Counted from the stretch's first letter, positions 15,882 to 25,249 are shown. The stretch: DNA of 49,841 nucleotides from Mesotoga sp. UBA6090 (GCF_002435945.1 NZ_DIXC01000003.1:1-49841), one strand, 5' to 3'. Numbers and translations: made by a program. Notes: generated by a model from the letters alone, not told the origin.

Positions 15882-16919
15882 CTAAGCTCTTTCAATTTTC
15901 CAGGCAGCCTTCCTCAACCTGTTCATGATCGCAAGTCCCACACCTGTTTCAGGGAAAGGCTCGGCGATGATCTGAGAGTATTTCATGTTCTCTTTATTTC
16001 TCAGTTCTTTGAAGAGATTCGACGCAACCTCAAGGAGGTTGTCTCTCGAACCGAGAACGACCTTCTTGACCTGAACGGGATAATAATCCTTCATTTCTTC
16101 AGAACAAAGAACGAGAGACTTCTTTCTTCCAGCCACTATTCCTACCTTTGTGACAACCATTCCGGTTTCTCCTTCGACGAGTATCAATGGAATGTCTGGA
16201 GAATAATGCCGGTATTTCAAACCCGGCGACACCGGATCACCAAGAAACTCTTTTCTGCCCGAAACAAATTCCGGAACATGAAGATCTGGAAGAACTCCCT
16301 TCAGTTGATCCGGGTCGATCGGGCCCGGTCTCAATAAGGAAGGTCTTCCTCTCGAGAGATCAATAATCGTTGATTCCAGTCCGAAAACCGTCGGACCCGA
16401 AAGGATAATGCAGCTCACTCTTCCGTCCATGTCTTCGATCACGTGTTCTTCCATTGTAGGGCTTGGTCTGCCTGAGAGATTCGCGCTGGGTGCTGCGATA
16501 GGAACGCCCGAGAGTCGTATCAGTTCTTGGGCCACCGGGTGGGAAGGAAATCTGACGGCCACGCTCTTCAGCCCTGCAGTAACGGAGTCAGGTATTGCCT
16601 TGCTTTTCTCGAAGATCAACGTTACCGGCCCTGGCCAGACCAGATCCATCAGAGCCGAAAAACCGCCAACATCCTGTGAGACGATTTCTTTCAACATCTC
16701 CATGGTGGAAATGTGTACTATAAGCGGGTTGTCCTGGGGCCTGCCTTTTGCCTCAAAAATCTTCTTGATGGCCGTTTCATCAAAGGTATTCGCGCCCAAT
16801 CCATATACGGTCTCCGTAGGAAAAACCACCAGTTCGCCTTTCCCGATTAGTTCTGCAGCCTTCTTTAGACTTGTTTCATCGGGGTTCTCGGAATTCACCC
16901 GTAAATAGACAGTATCCAT
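15882..16919 (-). CDS. L-threonylcarbamoyladenylate synthase (Sua5)
   Basis: A 345-residue two-domain Sua5. The YrdC domain (about 1-205) carries LVVFPTETVYGLGANT and KGRPQDNPL, which bind ATP and threonine. The C-terminal Sua5 domain runs to the end (PGLKYRHYSPDIPL is the family linker). It makes threonylcarbamoyl-AMP for the t6A modification of ANN-decoding tRNAs. The ATG at 16919 has GGAGG immediately upstream; an open frame extends 68 codons further but that part does not match the family and overlaps the DUF2905 gene. Length agrees with long-form Sua5 proteins. The enzyme is cytoplasmic and intact. Confidence 0.92.
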   Translation of the reverse strand: MDTVYLRVNSENPDETSLKKAAELIGKGELVVFPTETVYGLGANTFDETAIKKIFEAKGRPQDNPLIVHISTMEMLKEIVSQDVGGFSALMDLVWPGPVTLIFEKSKAIPDSVTAGLKSVAVRFPSHPVAQELIRLSGVPIAAPSANLSGRPSPTMEEHVIEDMDGRVSCIILSGPTVFGLESTIIDLSRGRPSLLRPGPIDPDQLKGVLPDLHVPEFVSGRKEFLGDPVSPGLKYRHYSPDIPLILVEGETGMVVTKVGIVAGRKKSLVLCSEEMKDYYPVQVKKVVLGSRDNLLEVASNLFKELRNKENMKYSQIIAEPFPETGVGLAIMNRLRKAAWKIERA

Positions 16920-16933
16920 TCTTCCTCCGTCGA

Positions 16934-17173
16934 TCAAAACAATCTTCTGACAATTCTCCAGAGCCAAAGGGCTCCCGTAATTATAACACTCACGATTAAT
17001 CCGGAAGTGATCGGGAACCACAATTCGAAATTGCTGCGTTTTATGTGAATATCTCCCGGTAGTCTTCCGATGTTCAGACCGAGTCTTCGCAGCAGAAATA
17101 GAACAAGCGCGACTGTAATGCAAATAAGTCCTATTCTGATCAGCAGTTTCTCAAAATACTCCAGAATAATCAC
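16934..17173 (-). CDS. DUF2905 membrane protein
   Basis: A 79-residue protein with two transmembrane helices (about 9-25 and 52-72) joined by a loop containing LGRLPGDIHI-type sequence (here NIGRLPGDIHIKRSNF), the signature of DUF2905. I start it at GTG 17173, which has a GGAAGG SD seven bases upstream; a frame open to 17278 would add 35 residues the family lacks. It lies 14 bp upstream of Sua5 on the same strand. In several bacteria DUF2905 genes sit near ruvB or queA, but neither is here. Function unknown. Confidence 0.72.
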   Translation of the reverse strand: MIILEYFEKLLIRIGLICITVALVLFLLRRLGLNIGRLPGDIHIKRSNFELWFPITSGLIVSVIITGALWLWRIVRRLF

Positions 17174-17438
17174 CTCTTTGCCTTCCAGATAGATTATAGA
17201 CCCTTTTCCGATCGGCAAATTGGGCGTCCGTGAAGTCGATACTATCCTATAACACGAGAGACTTTGTAGTGCTTTCAAAAAAGCCAGATAGCGAAAGTAC
17301 GCCGCAGGCTTTCACGGTAGACCACAGATGAGCGCGCTGCGGCGGGAAGGTGACCGTAAGCTCTAGAACACTGAATAATATACATGGTTTTTGAAGTCTA
17401 AGCGATTCGACTCCATAGCAGCACATTGTCTGCTCGGT

Positions 17439-17906
17439 TCAATTCGATTCGTTCAATCTGAGCATGAAGTCGGCAGCGTCTGTTCTTTCTTGCCAACCCT
17501 GCTTTGAGTAGAATCCACGGCGATAGGACTCTCTCGACCTGATGTTTATCAGCCTTATCCTGCAGCAGCCTCGCTTCTCGGATTCATTTACCGCCCTTCT
17601 CAGGAGCTTTCCTCCGATACCCTTTCCCCGCCAGAGTGTTTTCACAAACAACTCTCCAACATAACCTTCGGCTCCGCCCATGAATAGATAAGGAATGAAA
17701 TGCACGCTGGCGTATCCTGTCAACTCGCCTTCGTCTTCAGCAACGAGAATGAGGTGATCGTCTCTCTCCACACTCCACTGAACCATCTTTTCAATTCTCT
17801 TCAAGTATGTTTCCTCTTCAAGACCCTTGCCCTTGAACCATCCGATATCGACAATGATATCCATGAGACCTGCGACATCTCTTGGTTCAACTTCTCTTAT
17901 CGTCAA
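17439..17906 (-). CDS. GNAT-family N-acetyltransferase
   Basis: A 155-residue single-domain GNAT. The acetyl-CoA loop is RGKGIGGKLLRRAV, preceded by the strand YVGELFVKTLW and followed by CRIRLINIRSRESYRRGFYSKQGW, the usual beta-alpha end. The start is a TTG at 17906 with GGAG about 10 bases upstream. It stands alone on the minus strand with spacers on both sides. The acceptor cannot be guessed from sequence. It may acetylate a small amine or a protein N-terminus. Confidence 0.8.
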   Translation of the reverse strand: MTIREVEPRDVAGLMDIIVDIGWFKGKGLEEETYLKRIEKMVQWSVERDDHLILVAEDEGELTGYASVHFIPYLFMGGAEGYVGELFVKTLWRGKGIGGKLLRRAVNESEKRGCCRIRLINIRSRESYRRGFYSKQGWQERTDAADFMLRLNESN

Positions 17907-18361
17907 TCCGTTTACACTCCTTCATCATCGTTTGCTCAAAGCGATTATTGCATTGAACAATGAGCAAAAGCAATCACTTCGTCCCGAATTACGAAATCCA
18001 CTTCAACCTCTGTCCCAAAAACATCCCTCCTTACTGATAACCGATCGGTGTTGAAAAGCGACATGCACAGACTCATCAGGCAAACAAGCCCATTGGACGA
18101 AACTCCTGCAATGATTGTACCTTTACATCGAAAGATTCGACTACATTTTTGCCAGCTTTTTTCTGAACTGAAGCTGGCTCGATCCCTTCAAACAGATGGT
18201 CCTCGGGCGGAAAAACCGAACCGCTTATTGCAGTGATCCAAACTAAAGAGATGAGATAGGAGAGTTGTGAAACGCTTAACCAGTGTCTTTTGAAGAGCCT
18301 TTCAGAACTTAAGTTGTATTGACACCGCAACCTCACCATGATAGAATGAACTCTGTAGGGT
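17907..18361. other. 455-bp spacer before the tRNA genes
   Basis: No gene is supportable here. A minus-strand frame at 18076-18339 would overlap the tRNA promoter and lacks an SD, though its last 40 codons are somewhat protein-like and may be a relic. An inverted repeat GCCAGCTT/AAGCTGGC (18151-18158 and 18171-18178) has a 12-nt loop and no T-run. The right end holds the tRNA promoter. Confidence 0.45.
18319..18347 (+). promoter_or_regulatory. Strong sigma-70-type promoter of the tRNA pair
   Basis: TTGACA (18319-18324) and TAGAAT (18342-18347) are separated by exactly 17 bp. The first tRNA starts 15 bases after the -10 box. The -35 box is perfect and the -10 box is one mismatch from TATAAT, as expected for a stable-RNA promoter. 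Confidence 0.75.
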
Positions 18362-18451
18362 GGAGAGATGGCCGAGAGGCCGAAGGCGCGTGCCTGCTAA
18401 GCACGTGAGGGTTTATACCCTCCGAGGGTTCGAATCCCTCTCTCTCCGCCA
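18362..18451 (+). tRNA. tRNA-Ser (anticodon GCU)
   Basis: A 90-nt class II tRNA. The acceptor stem pairs GGAGAGA (18362-18368) with TCTCTCC (18441-18447). The anticodon stem CGTGC/GCACG encloses loop CTGCTAA with anticodon GCT at 18396-18398. A long variable arm (GAGGGTTTATACCCTC) marks it as serine type. The T-arm has GGGTTCGAATCCC. CCA is encoded at 18449-18451. It reads AGC and AGU codons. Confidence 0.95.
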
Positions 18452-18466
18452 TTATATTGTTTATGG

Positions 18467-18543
18467 GTGCCCGTAGCTCAGCTGGATAGAGCGCTAGACT
18501 GCGGATCTGGAGGCCGGGCGTTCAAATCGCCCCGGGCACGCCA
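18467..18543 (+). tRNA. tRNA-Arg (anticodon GCG)
   Basis: A 77-nt tRNA including encoded CCA (18541-18543). The acceptor stem pairs GTGCCCG (18467-18473) with CGGGCAC (18533-18539). The anticodon loop is CTGCGGA with GCG at 18501-18503, and the T-arm is GGGCGTTCAAATCGCCC. It is 15 bp downstream of tRNA-Ser and shares its promoter. The GCG anticodon reads CGC and CGU directly, unlike the inosine-modified ACG arginine tRNA used by most bacteria. No terminator follows before the convergent gene, whose stop is 12 bases away. Confidence 0.93.
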
Positions 18544-18554
18544 TTAATCTTTCT

Positions 18555-19277
18555 TTATAAAACCATTTCCTTTAATTTCTCCATTACATCTTTCGGTTTC
18601 GATATGCCGTATATGCAGTTTGCCGGGTTTGCAACAAACTCTTTTTCAGTGCTGACGCTTCCCACAAAGGCTCCCCCACGAAGGTTCTGAGTACCCGCAT
18701 CGGTCGTAAAGCCGCCCATCACCCCTCTGTCTCCTGAGCCCATTCCAGACGAGGTTACAGGAATCACGTGACCAACTCCCATTATGAGTTCGAAGAAGTT
18801 TCTCTTTAGCATGACGTTCGTAATGTGTCTGGCAACAATCATATGAGAGTTTGCGCTGAACATTCCGTGGGTAATCTCTACTCCGGCATCGCTGAGATCG
18901 TACTTGAAAGATGTCCTGTAAATCTCCACGAAGACGACACCGAGCAGCCCTGCAACAATGAAAAGAAGGACCGGCCCGTTGTCGAACAGCGGCTTGAGAT
19001 CATTGTAGGTCTTCTCGGGGAAAACGTACCTTATCAACCAGCCGGCAGCATTCAAAAGCGCCGGCCAGAAGAACCAGCCGAATCTCCTTCGGGAGAAAGC
19101 CAGTAGAATTCCTGGAACTACTGTCAAGGCTATCCAGATTCCTATAAGAAAAAGGCGATTGTTTCCGTCTATGCCCGACAGATCAAAATTCAGATAGAAA
19201 ACGATTCCCAGAAGGAAATAGTAAGGGTAGATAAAGTACCTGATCATAAAAGAGCGACGTGTTGGTTTAAGGTTCAT
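18555..19277 (-). CDS. Membrane protein with bacterial PH domain (YdbS-like)
   Basis: A 240-residue protein with four predicted transmembrane helices in its first half (residues about 11-28, 38-58, 68-85 and 98-118). A bacterial pleckstrin-homology domain follows, with the usual opening TSFKYDLSDAGVEITHGMFSANSHMI (quoted in part: YDLSDAGVEITHG) and RHITNVMLKRNFFE. It matches the DUF304/bPH2 group, whose molecular role is unclear. The ATG follows GGAGGCG and overlaps the end of the AddA-like gene by 11 bp, so it is the last gene of that operon. The glycine-rich insert around SSGMGSGDRGVMGGF is unusual. It converges on the tRNA genes with almost no spacer. Confidence 0.72.
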   Translation of the reverse strand: MNLKPTRRSFMIRYFIYPYYFLLGIVFYLNFDLSGIDGNNRLFLIGIWIALTVVPGILLAFSRRRFGWFFWPALLNAAGWLIRYVFPEKTYNDLKPLFDNGPVLLFIVAGLLGVVFVEIYRTSFKYDLSDAGVEITHGMFSANSHMIVARHITNVMLKRNFFELIMGVGHVIPVTSSGMGSGDRGVMGGFTTDAGTQNLRGGAFVGSVSTEKEFVANPANCIYGISKPKDVMEKLKEMVL

Positions 19278-22191
19278 TCGTATCGCCTCCGACTTTTGAG
19301 ATCATTTGAAGGAGTTCCGCCTCGAAGCTCTCTTGATCTTCAAGTACAATCTTCTCTTCCTTTCCGTCTTTGAGAAAGAGCAGTGTCGCTTCAACGGGGG
19401 ACAAGAGATCTCTGAGAATGTAGAGGTAGAACCGCATCTGGAATCGGTACTTCTCGATGAATCCGAAACTCCAATTCGCGTATTTGAAATCTACGATCCT
19501 CCACTTTCCGTCCTTCAAGTATAGTTTATCAACAATTCCGATCAAAACATACTTCCCAAACCCATGTTGAAAGTGGAATTCGCTTAACACTCTTTCCGAA
19601 TCTTCAATTTCCTTGATGATTTGATGGTGGACCAGTCCGGAGAGAACTCTCTTCACTTCAGTCAGATCATCGTCGCTGAAGCTAACCCTGTCAACAGAGA
19701 TTGGCCTTCCTCCATCGATGATCGATTTCAGAGTTAGGGGAAGTCCTTGAATGCTTTTCATTCCCAGCGGTTCCAGGATGCTGTGAGCCAGTAACCCGAT
19801 ATTTGCCGTTCGCTTAACGAGGTCCGGACTTCCGGCATCTGATTCAGTTTCGAACTCGGCCTCGTAGTCAGAAGTTATGAAGGTCGGGGAGAGGTATTTG
19901 ATGTAAGAGGAATCGGCAACCGGCATTACCGAAGTGATTTTCGGTAATGAGAATTCAGTTCTGGAGGATTTGTCCTCAAGGGAAGCAAATTCCCCTGGAA
20001 AGAACGGTTCGGCTATTTCCTTCAAGTAACTGTTTATCTCGCCGCTTTCCGGCTCGAGCAGAGATCCTGAAAGCAAAATTGACCACGGGCGTGAAGAGTC
20101 TCCTTTCCCGTTTAAGCTAAGGATAAGCATTTCACGTGCCCGTGATAAGGCAACGTAAAGTGTCCGCTTCTCTTCTTCCAGTTCCTTTTCCTCTTCTTGT
20201 CTGGCCAGTCGTCCAATTCGGCCCTCTTCATCTCTGTCAGGCTTACTCTTCGTTATGAGAAATCCCTTCTCATCAAAGAAGAGCCGCTTACTGGAATTTC
20301 TTTTTTTCCAGTACATGTCGCCAATTACAACAATGGGAAATTCCAGTCCCTTCGACTTGTGAACAGTAAGTATCTTGACGCTGTCTGACTCTTCTGTCTC
20401 GAGAGTAGCTTCAGATTCATCGCTCGAGTCGACAAACGCCCTTATGTTTGAGGAAAGCTCGCGAAGCGAACTACCCATTCTATCAAGGTCCTGAGCTAGC
20501 TCAATAAGCTTCTTCACGTTGGCAATCATTCTCTCGCCGGACTTAAGTGTCGCGAGCTTTGCCAGATACTCCGTTTCATCAACAAATCTCTGGAGAATAT
20601 CGCTCGGGGAGAGTATATGCTTGAGCTTCCCGAATCTATCGAGCAACTCCTTCACCTGGCCAAATCTTTCATCGTTGCTTTCCTGCAGAACGAAATACAG
20701 CGGAACACGTCTCATGTCCTGTCTGGCCCTCAGCGAGAGCATTTCATCCAGTGTAGCTCCAAAGGCCGGTGATAGCAAGAACGACGCGAGATTGTTGTCA
20801 TTCAAGGGATCGACGAGGAGATCAAGCCAGGATAGGGGACCGGTTACCTCCGGCCTTTCGTAGAAATTTCTGCTGCCGATGGTGTAGAAGGGAATATTCA
20901 TCTCTTCGAGAGCTCCTTCGTAACTCGAGACTCTGGAAAACGTTCTCAAGAGGATAGCAATGTCTCCAGGAGTTATTTGACGCCTTACGCATTCTCCTGA
21001 CTTGTTTCTGAAAACAATTTCCTCTTCGAGAAGCGCCCTTATAGACTTTGCCACTCCTTTTGAGTCGTCCGAGGTCTCGCTGCCAATTATTCTCACTCTT
21101 GAGGCGTTAGTATCAATTTCATACGGGATCGATTCGACGTCTTCTTCATAAACTGAACGGAAGAATTGGCCTTCAGGGTTCTCTTGCATCACTCTCTTGA
21201 AAAATCTGTTCTGGAATGAGACAAGGTCGGGATGTGAGCGTCTATTGATTCGGAGATTCTTGACACCCGCTCCGCTTCTTTTGAAGGTCTCCATTGTCTT
21301 GTTGAAGACCGATACATCGGCTCCTCTGAAACGGTATATGGATTGCTTGGCATCTCCTACGAAGAAGACATTGTTCTTGCCCTCGGCCTTGAGTAATCTG
21401 ATTATTTCGTTTTGAAGCTCATCTGTATCCTGAAATTCGTCAACAAAGATGTATCTAAACCGATTGCTGTACTTCTGTTGCACATCAGGCATTTTCAGCA
21501 GAAGATCTCTCGTTCTGGTCAGGAGTTGATCGAAGTCCAGGAGCCCGAAACCCGTAGTTCTCATTTCGTAATCAGACAGAATTGCCCTGTAAGATTCCGC
21601 GAATGACTTCGAACCGTCGATGATTATTTCGGCATCCGAGCCCAGATCTCTGCCTGAATACTCAACGGGAGAGGGGTTAAGATAGAATGAGTGCCTCTCC
21701 CTCGACAATGCATCTTTCATCAGTTTAAACGCCTTGTCGAGTCCCATCAGCCGAATGAGCGGCTCAATGGATTCCAGGTTTTCTTCGAAGTAGGTCCTTA
21801 CAACCTTTTCCTCAAGAGAAGATCTCCTCATTCCGTTGATAATCTGAAATCCCGGATCGATTCCCGCGAAGAGGGCGCACTCCCTCAGTATCCTTTCGCA
21901 GAAAGAATGAATGGTGGAGATCCAGGCGTATGAGAGCTTGCTTCTCAAGAACTTCCATTTGCCCGGCTCAGCGTGAGAGATCCTGAGATCAAATTCGCTT
22001 ATTACACGGTCCTTCATTTCTCTTGCAGCCTTATTGGTGAAGGTAATTGCAACCACGTTGTGGACATCGAGCTGCTCGCCAAGCCTGAATGCTCTTTCAA
22101 ATACCCCGACATACTCCTTAACCAGTGTATATGTCTTTCCTGTACCGGCAGAAGCGGTGACAAACATGTCGCTATTCACTCTCTGACTCAC
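19267..22191 (-). CDS. AddA-like UvrD-family helicase-nuclease
   Basis: A 974-residue superfamily 1A helicase fused to a C-terminal nuclease, matching AddA of the AddAB double-strand break repair complex. Walker A is TASAGTGKTYTL near residue 15, Walker B is FVDEFQDTDELQ, and a later helicase motif is VKILTVHKSKGLEFP. The nuclease motif is GIVDKLYLKDGKW, then DFKYANW and an RFQMRFYLY helix, i.e. the PD-(D/E)XK active site. The start GTG at 22191 lies inside the end of the AddB-like gene, with GGAGGGAAG just upstream. The two proteins should form a heterodimer that unwinds and resects DNA ends for recombination. All motifs appear intact. Confidence 0.87.
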   Translation of the reverse strand: MSQRVNSDMFVTASAGTGKTYTLVKEYVGVFERAFRLGEQLDVHNVVAITFTNKAAREMKDRVISEFDLRISHAEPGKWKFLRSKLSYAWISTIHSFCERILRECALFAGIDPGFQIINGMRRSSLEEKVVRTYFEENLESIEPLIRLMGLDKAFKLMKDALSRERHSFYLNPSPVEYSGRDLGSDAEIIIDGSKSFAESYRAILSDYEMRTTGFGLLDFDQLLTRTRDLLLKMPDVQQKYSNRFRYIFVDEFQDTDELQNEIIRLLKAEGKNNVFFVGDAKQSIYRFRGADVSVFNKTMETFKRSGAGVKNLRINRRSHPDLVSFQNRFFKRVMQENPEGQFFRSVYEEDVESIPYEIDTNASRVRIIGSETSDDSKGVAKSIRALLEEEIVFRNKSGECVRRQITPGDIAILLRTFSRVSSYEGALEEMNIPFYTIGSRNFYERPEVTGPLSWLDLLVDPLNDNNLASFLLSPAFGATLDEMLSLRARQDMRRVPLYFVLQESNDERFGQVKELLDRFGKLKHILSPSDILQRFVDETEYLAKLATLKSGERMIANVKKLIELAQDLDRMGSSLRELSSNIRAFVDSSDESEATLETEESDSVKILTVHKSKGLEFPIVVIGDMYWKKRNSSKRLFFDEKGFLITKSKPDRDEEGRIGRLARQEEEKELEEEKRTLYVALSRAREMLILSLNGKGDSSRPWSILLSGSLLEPESGEINSYLKEIAEPFFPGEFASLEDKSSRTEFSLPKITSVMPVADSSYIKYLSPTFITSDYEAEFETESDAGSPDLVKRTANIGLLAHSILEPLGMKSIQGLPLTLKSIIDGGRPISVDRVSFSDDDLTEVKRVLSGLVHHQIIKEIEDSERVLSEFHFQHGFGKYVLIGIVDKLYLKDGKWRIVDFKYANWSFGFIEKYRFQMRFYLYILRDLLSPVEATLLFLKDGKEEKIVLEDQESFEAELLQMISKVGGDTNEP

Positions 22192-25100
22192 CTTCCCTCC
22201 AGGTGATCGCTCTCTTGACAGCTGCGAATTTGCAGTTGTAGCACTGGTTCGAAGAACGGATGAACGAGGGCGGAAATCTGCCCGAATAGATTCCTTCGGT
22301 TATCTTCCGGAGCCATTCAAAAAGCTGAGACTCTCTAACGATTCTTTCTGCTTTTCTCTTGTTCGCAAACTCCCAGGACTTCTCTTCGTCTGAAGAAATC
22401 GTTCTGAAGGCAGATTTGTTGACTACCCTTCCGATCAGTGTCTTGAAAACCCCGCCTGCAACATAGTATCCTTTCTCTTGAAAGAGCCTGTCCGCAACGA
22501 TTGAATACAGGAGAAGCTGCTTCTCGTCACCGCTGTCGCCTCTTTTGTAATCTATGAGATACATTGCGCGGCTCGATTCATCGAGATCAAGTCGATCGAT
22601 TTTGCCTCTCAAGAAGAAGTCAGACTGCAGTTCTACGGGTTTCGTATCTCCAATTCCGAAGGCTTTCTCGAAAGCGAAAGGAACGAAATCTCCCTGCATG
22701 AAGTTCGGTTTTTTGGATTCTCTTTCCGTAATGTAGTCTCTGAGAATCTCTTTAAGCCTTTCGAATTCAAACCGAAAGACTACCTTGCTGTCGTGCATCA
22801 GGTGTCTGGAGATATTCTCGGATAGAGAACTCTGCCAGTCCTTGGTCTTTCCGGAAAAGAAATCTCTAAGAACGGAATGGAAAATGTTTCCCTCATCGAG
22901 GGCTGTCAGCTCAAAAATCCTTTCCAAAGAGACATCGAGACCTACAATGTAGGAAAGAAAGAATGAAAATGGGCAATCGTCGTAAGACTTCAGACGCGAG
23001 AATGAGAAAACCTTGCCGACGATCCTGCCGAGGTCTCCTGTCTTTTCGATAGACCAGCTTAACTCTCTTCCAAAATGGGAAAGGATTGAATCGAGCGGTT
23101 TCAGTGGCCCAAATTCCTTAAGCTCGTTCCATGCTTCGCTTCTGAACAGTCTTGCTGCCGCAATCTTCAGCTCTGATTCACTCATCGATGATCCCAGTTC
23201 CGGAATATATCCGAATCTTTTGCCGGCCATTCTCCCTTCCCGAACGATTTCACGCCCCGAACTCTCCAAAACACTCTTCAGGTAAGGAGATGGAAGAATT
23301 GGTTCGCCGTCAACCGTTGATTCGGGCAGAGTAAACCTTACAGACTCAAGTGCAGAACTTACTGATATGTGTAGATTCAGTCTCTGGTGCATCTCCTCAT
23401 CCAGAAGAAGGTCCCTGGGCTTGATCTCTCCAAACTGGGTGAAACTGTACAATGGATTCAAACTGACATGAGGGTATGCGCCGTCCACGAAGCCGGCAAA
23501 CAGCTTGATCTTCTTCTTCGCAAAGCGCGAATTTATCAGCGATTGCACTTCGACTCTGTTTGCTTTGCTCCTCGAAAGAGGGAATTTGTCATGCCTGAGC
23601 ACAAGCATCAGATACCGGTAGTACTCCTGCGGAGAGATCAGCTCCTTGCCCATGAACTTGAGGAGTTTCTCGAGATCGGTGAGAGAATGATCAAAGAGTC
23701 TTCTGACTGCCGCGAATTCTTGCTCCTGCAAATCATCCTGATACTCATTGAAGGTATCTGTCAGTGAGAGTTCCCTCTCCCAGGCTATCAGCATTTCACG
23801 ATAACTTTCCACAGCCCTCTTTCTCAAGCTTCTGAAAGGTTCAAGAACGGCGAAAATCTTCTCAATGGCGGGCAGGAGATCACCCCTAATACGTTCAACG
23901 ATCCCTGCGAGCTCTTCCGCAGCTCTCAGTTCAAGCTCATCCTCGGCCAGTGAGATTATGGCCTCGCGCCTCGCTTCAATGTGATGAACAAGCCTTCCAA
24001 GGTGTTCCTGCCAGGAGAGTCTTCTCTTTTGGAGCGAGAGCCTGAGACCTGCCCTCTCGTATATTATTCTAGACATTGAAGACACGGACTCAAGAAATCT
24101 CGAATCGATTTCTCCTCCATAACCGCAGTCGCCCATTGCGATGATCTTCTCAGGCGGGAAACCCAGAACGGCAGTCTCTAGAGGAAGAATCAACCTTCTG
24201 ACCGAGAGCGAGGAGTAGAGCTGCTCATCACCTTCAATTCTGCTGGGAACTCCATATTCCCGGAGCTTTCCCGAAAGCAGTTTTCTGTAAGCGAAGAAGT
24301 CCGAAGCTACAACTGAAATGTCGCCCGGTTCGTACCCAGATATGAGCAAGGACTTCACAAACCTTGATATGCCCTCAATCTCCGCAAAGATATCGGGGTA
24401 AACAACTACATCGACCGACTCGCAGGCTTGCTTCGCGCTTGAGGATGAGAATAGAGAGTCCTTGAAACTCTCGAATCCGCCGGAAGGTGGCGTCTTCTCG
24501 AAAAAAATCCTTCTGATCTCCAGTTCGGGTAGATTCTCGCCTATTTCATCTACCGTTTCCAGAATCGAATCGATATTCGAAAACAGGAACTCCTTTCCGG
24601 GCTCTTGGGGAACGGTGATGAAAACCTCGTCATAAGCTGGAATTACGGCCTTGAAGAAATGCTTAAGAGCGTGACTGAAGTCGTGGAACCCATCAAGGAA
24701 TAAGTAGTTGCCAAACTCCCCGGATCTGAGATCCCTTTCGCAGTCATCGATTTGAGTGTAAGCATCGAAAGTGTCAAAAATGCCCTTCTTTGACAATCTG
24801 TTTTGGAGCTCGACATAGATTGACTTGAGAATCGCCGACACCTCATCGTCTTCAGAGAATATCTCTCCAAAACCACCGTTTTCCTTTACATCGTGCACCA
24901 TTTCAAGCAGATAGTCGACGAATACCGGCGAATCAGCGAGTTCCCCTCTTCCAATTTGATCGAGAATATCCCCAATCTCCATCCTTATCAGATGGTTTCC
25001 CACATGGAACGATGCCGGATTAAGTGTGCTGAAAAGCTCGACGGCAAACTGATCCATCGCAAGAAATCTGGAAGCGGGAATCGTTCCAACTCTTGAGATG

Positions 25101-25249
25101 AAGCTTTCTCTGAAATATCTGACATGATCGCCGGAAGGACCAACAAAAAAATAGGAAAACGGGTCTTTCCTGTGTACTGCCTCTAGCTCTTGAAGCATTC
25201 TTTCTGTTTTTCCGGAGGCCGAAGGCCCGATGAAAAGCGTGATTCTCAT
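22172..25249 (-). CDS. AddB-like helicase/nuclease subunit
   Basis: A 1025-residue protein with an N-terminal P-loop (FIGPSASGKTERML), a degenerate helicase body and a C-terminal PD-(D/E)XK nuclease (GKIDRLDLDESS, then IDYKRGDSGDEKQLLLYS). It pairs with the AddA-like gene, which overlaps its 3' end by 20 bp. AddB nucleases normally hold a 4Fe-4S cluster through four cysteines. Here Cys759 (YDDCPFSF), Cys1003 and Cys1006 (CYNC) are present, but the fourth, expected about residue 1012, is a lysine. The cluster may be three-liganded, altered or absent. The ATG follows GGGAGGAG. Family assignment is by architecture and partner. Confidence 0.85.
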   Translation of the reverse strand: MRITLFIGPSASGKTERMLQELEAVHRKDPFSYFFVGPSGDHVRYFRESFISRVGTIPASRFLAMDQFAVELFSTLNPASFHVGNHLIRMEIGDILDQIGRGELADSPVFVDYLLEMVHDVKENGGFGEIFSEDDEVSAILKSIYVELQNRLSKKGIFDTFDAYTQIDDCERDLRSGEFGNYLFLDGFHDFSHALKHFFKAVIPAYDEVFITVPQEPGKEFLFSNIDSILETVDEIGENLPELEIRRIFFEKTPPSGGFESFKDSLFSSSSAKQACESVDVVVYPDIFAEIEGISRFVKSLLISGYEPGDISVVASDFFAYRKLLSGKLREYGVPSRIEGDEQLYSSLSVRRLILPLETAVLGFPPEKIIAMGDCGYGGEIDSRFLESVSSMSRIIYERAGLRLSLQKRRLSWQEHLGRLVHHIEARREAIISLAEDELELRAAEELAGIVERIRGDLLPAIEKIFAVLEPFRSLRKRAVESYREMLIAWERELSLTDTFNEYQDDLQEQEFAAVRRLFDHSLTDLEKLLKFMGKELISPQEYYRYLMLVLRHDKFPLSRSKANRVEVQSLINSRFAKKKIKLFAGFVDGAYPHVSLNPLYSFTQFGEIKPRDLLLDEEMHQRLNLHISVSSALESVRFTLPESTVDGEPILPSPYLKSVLESSGREIVREGRMAGKRFGYIPELGSSMSESELKIAAARLFRSEAWNELKEFGPLKPLDSILSHFGRELSWSIEKTGDLGRIVGKVFSFSRLKSYDDCPFSFFLSYIVGLDVSLERIFELTALDEGNIFHSVLRDFFSGKTKDWQSSLSENISRHLMHDSKVVFRFEFERLKEILRDYITERESKKPNFMQGDFVPFAFEKAFGIGDTKPVELQSDFFLRGKIDRLDLDESSRAMYLIDYKRGDSGDEKQLLLYSIVADRLFQEKGYYVAGGVFKTLIGRVVNKSAFRTISSDEEKSWEFANKRKAERIVRESQLFEWLRKITEGIYSGRFPPSFIRSSNQCYNCKFAAVKRAITWREGESESE

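Noticed and set aside
16920..17123. 68-codon N-terminal extension of Sua5
   Set aside because: It overlaps the DUF2905 gene, does not resemble the family, and the ATG at 16919 has a perfect GGAGG.
18151..18178. GCCAGCTT/AAGCTGGC inverted repeat as a terminator
   Set aside because: No T-run follows on either strand and the loop is 12 nt.
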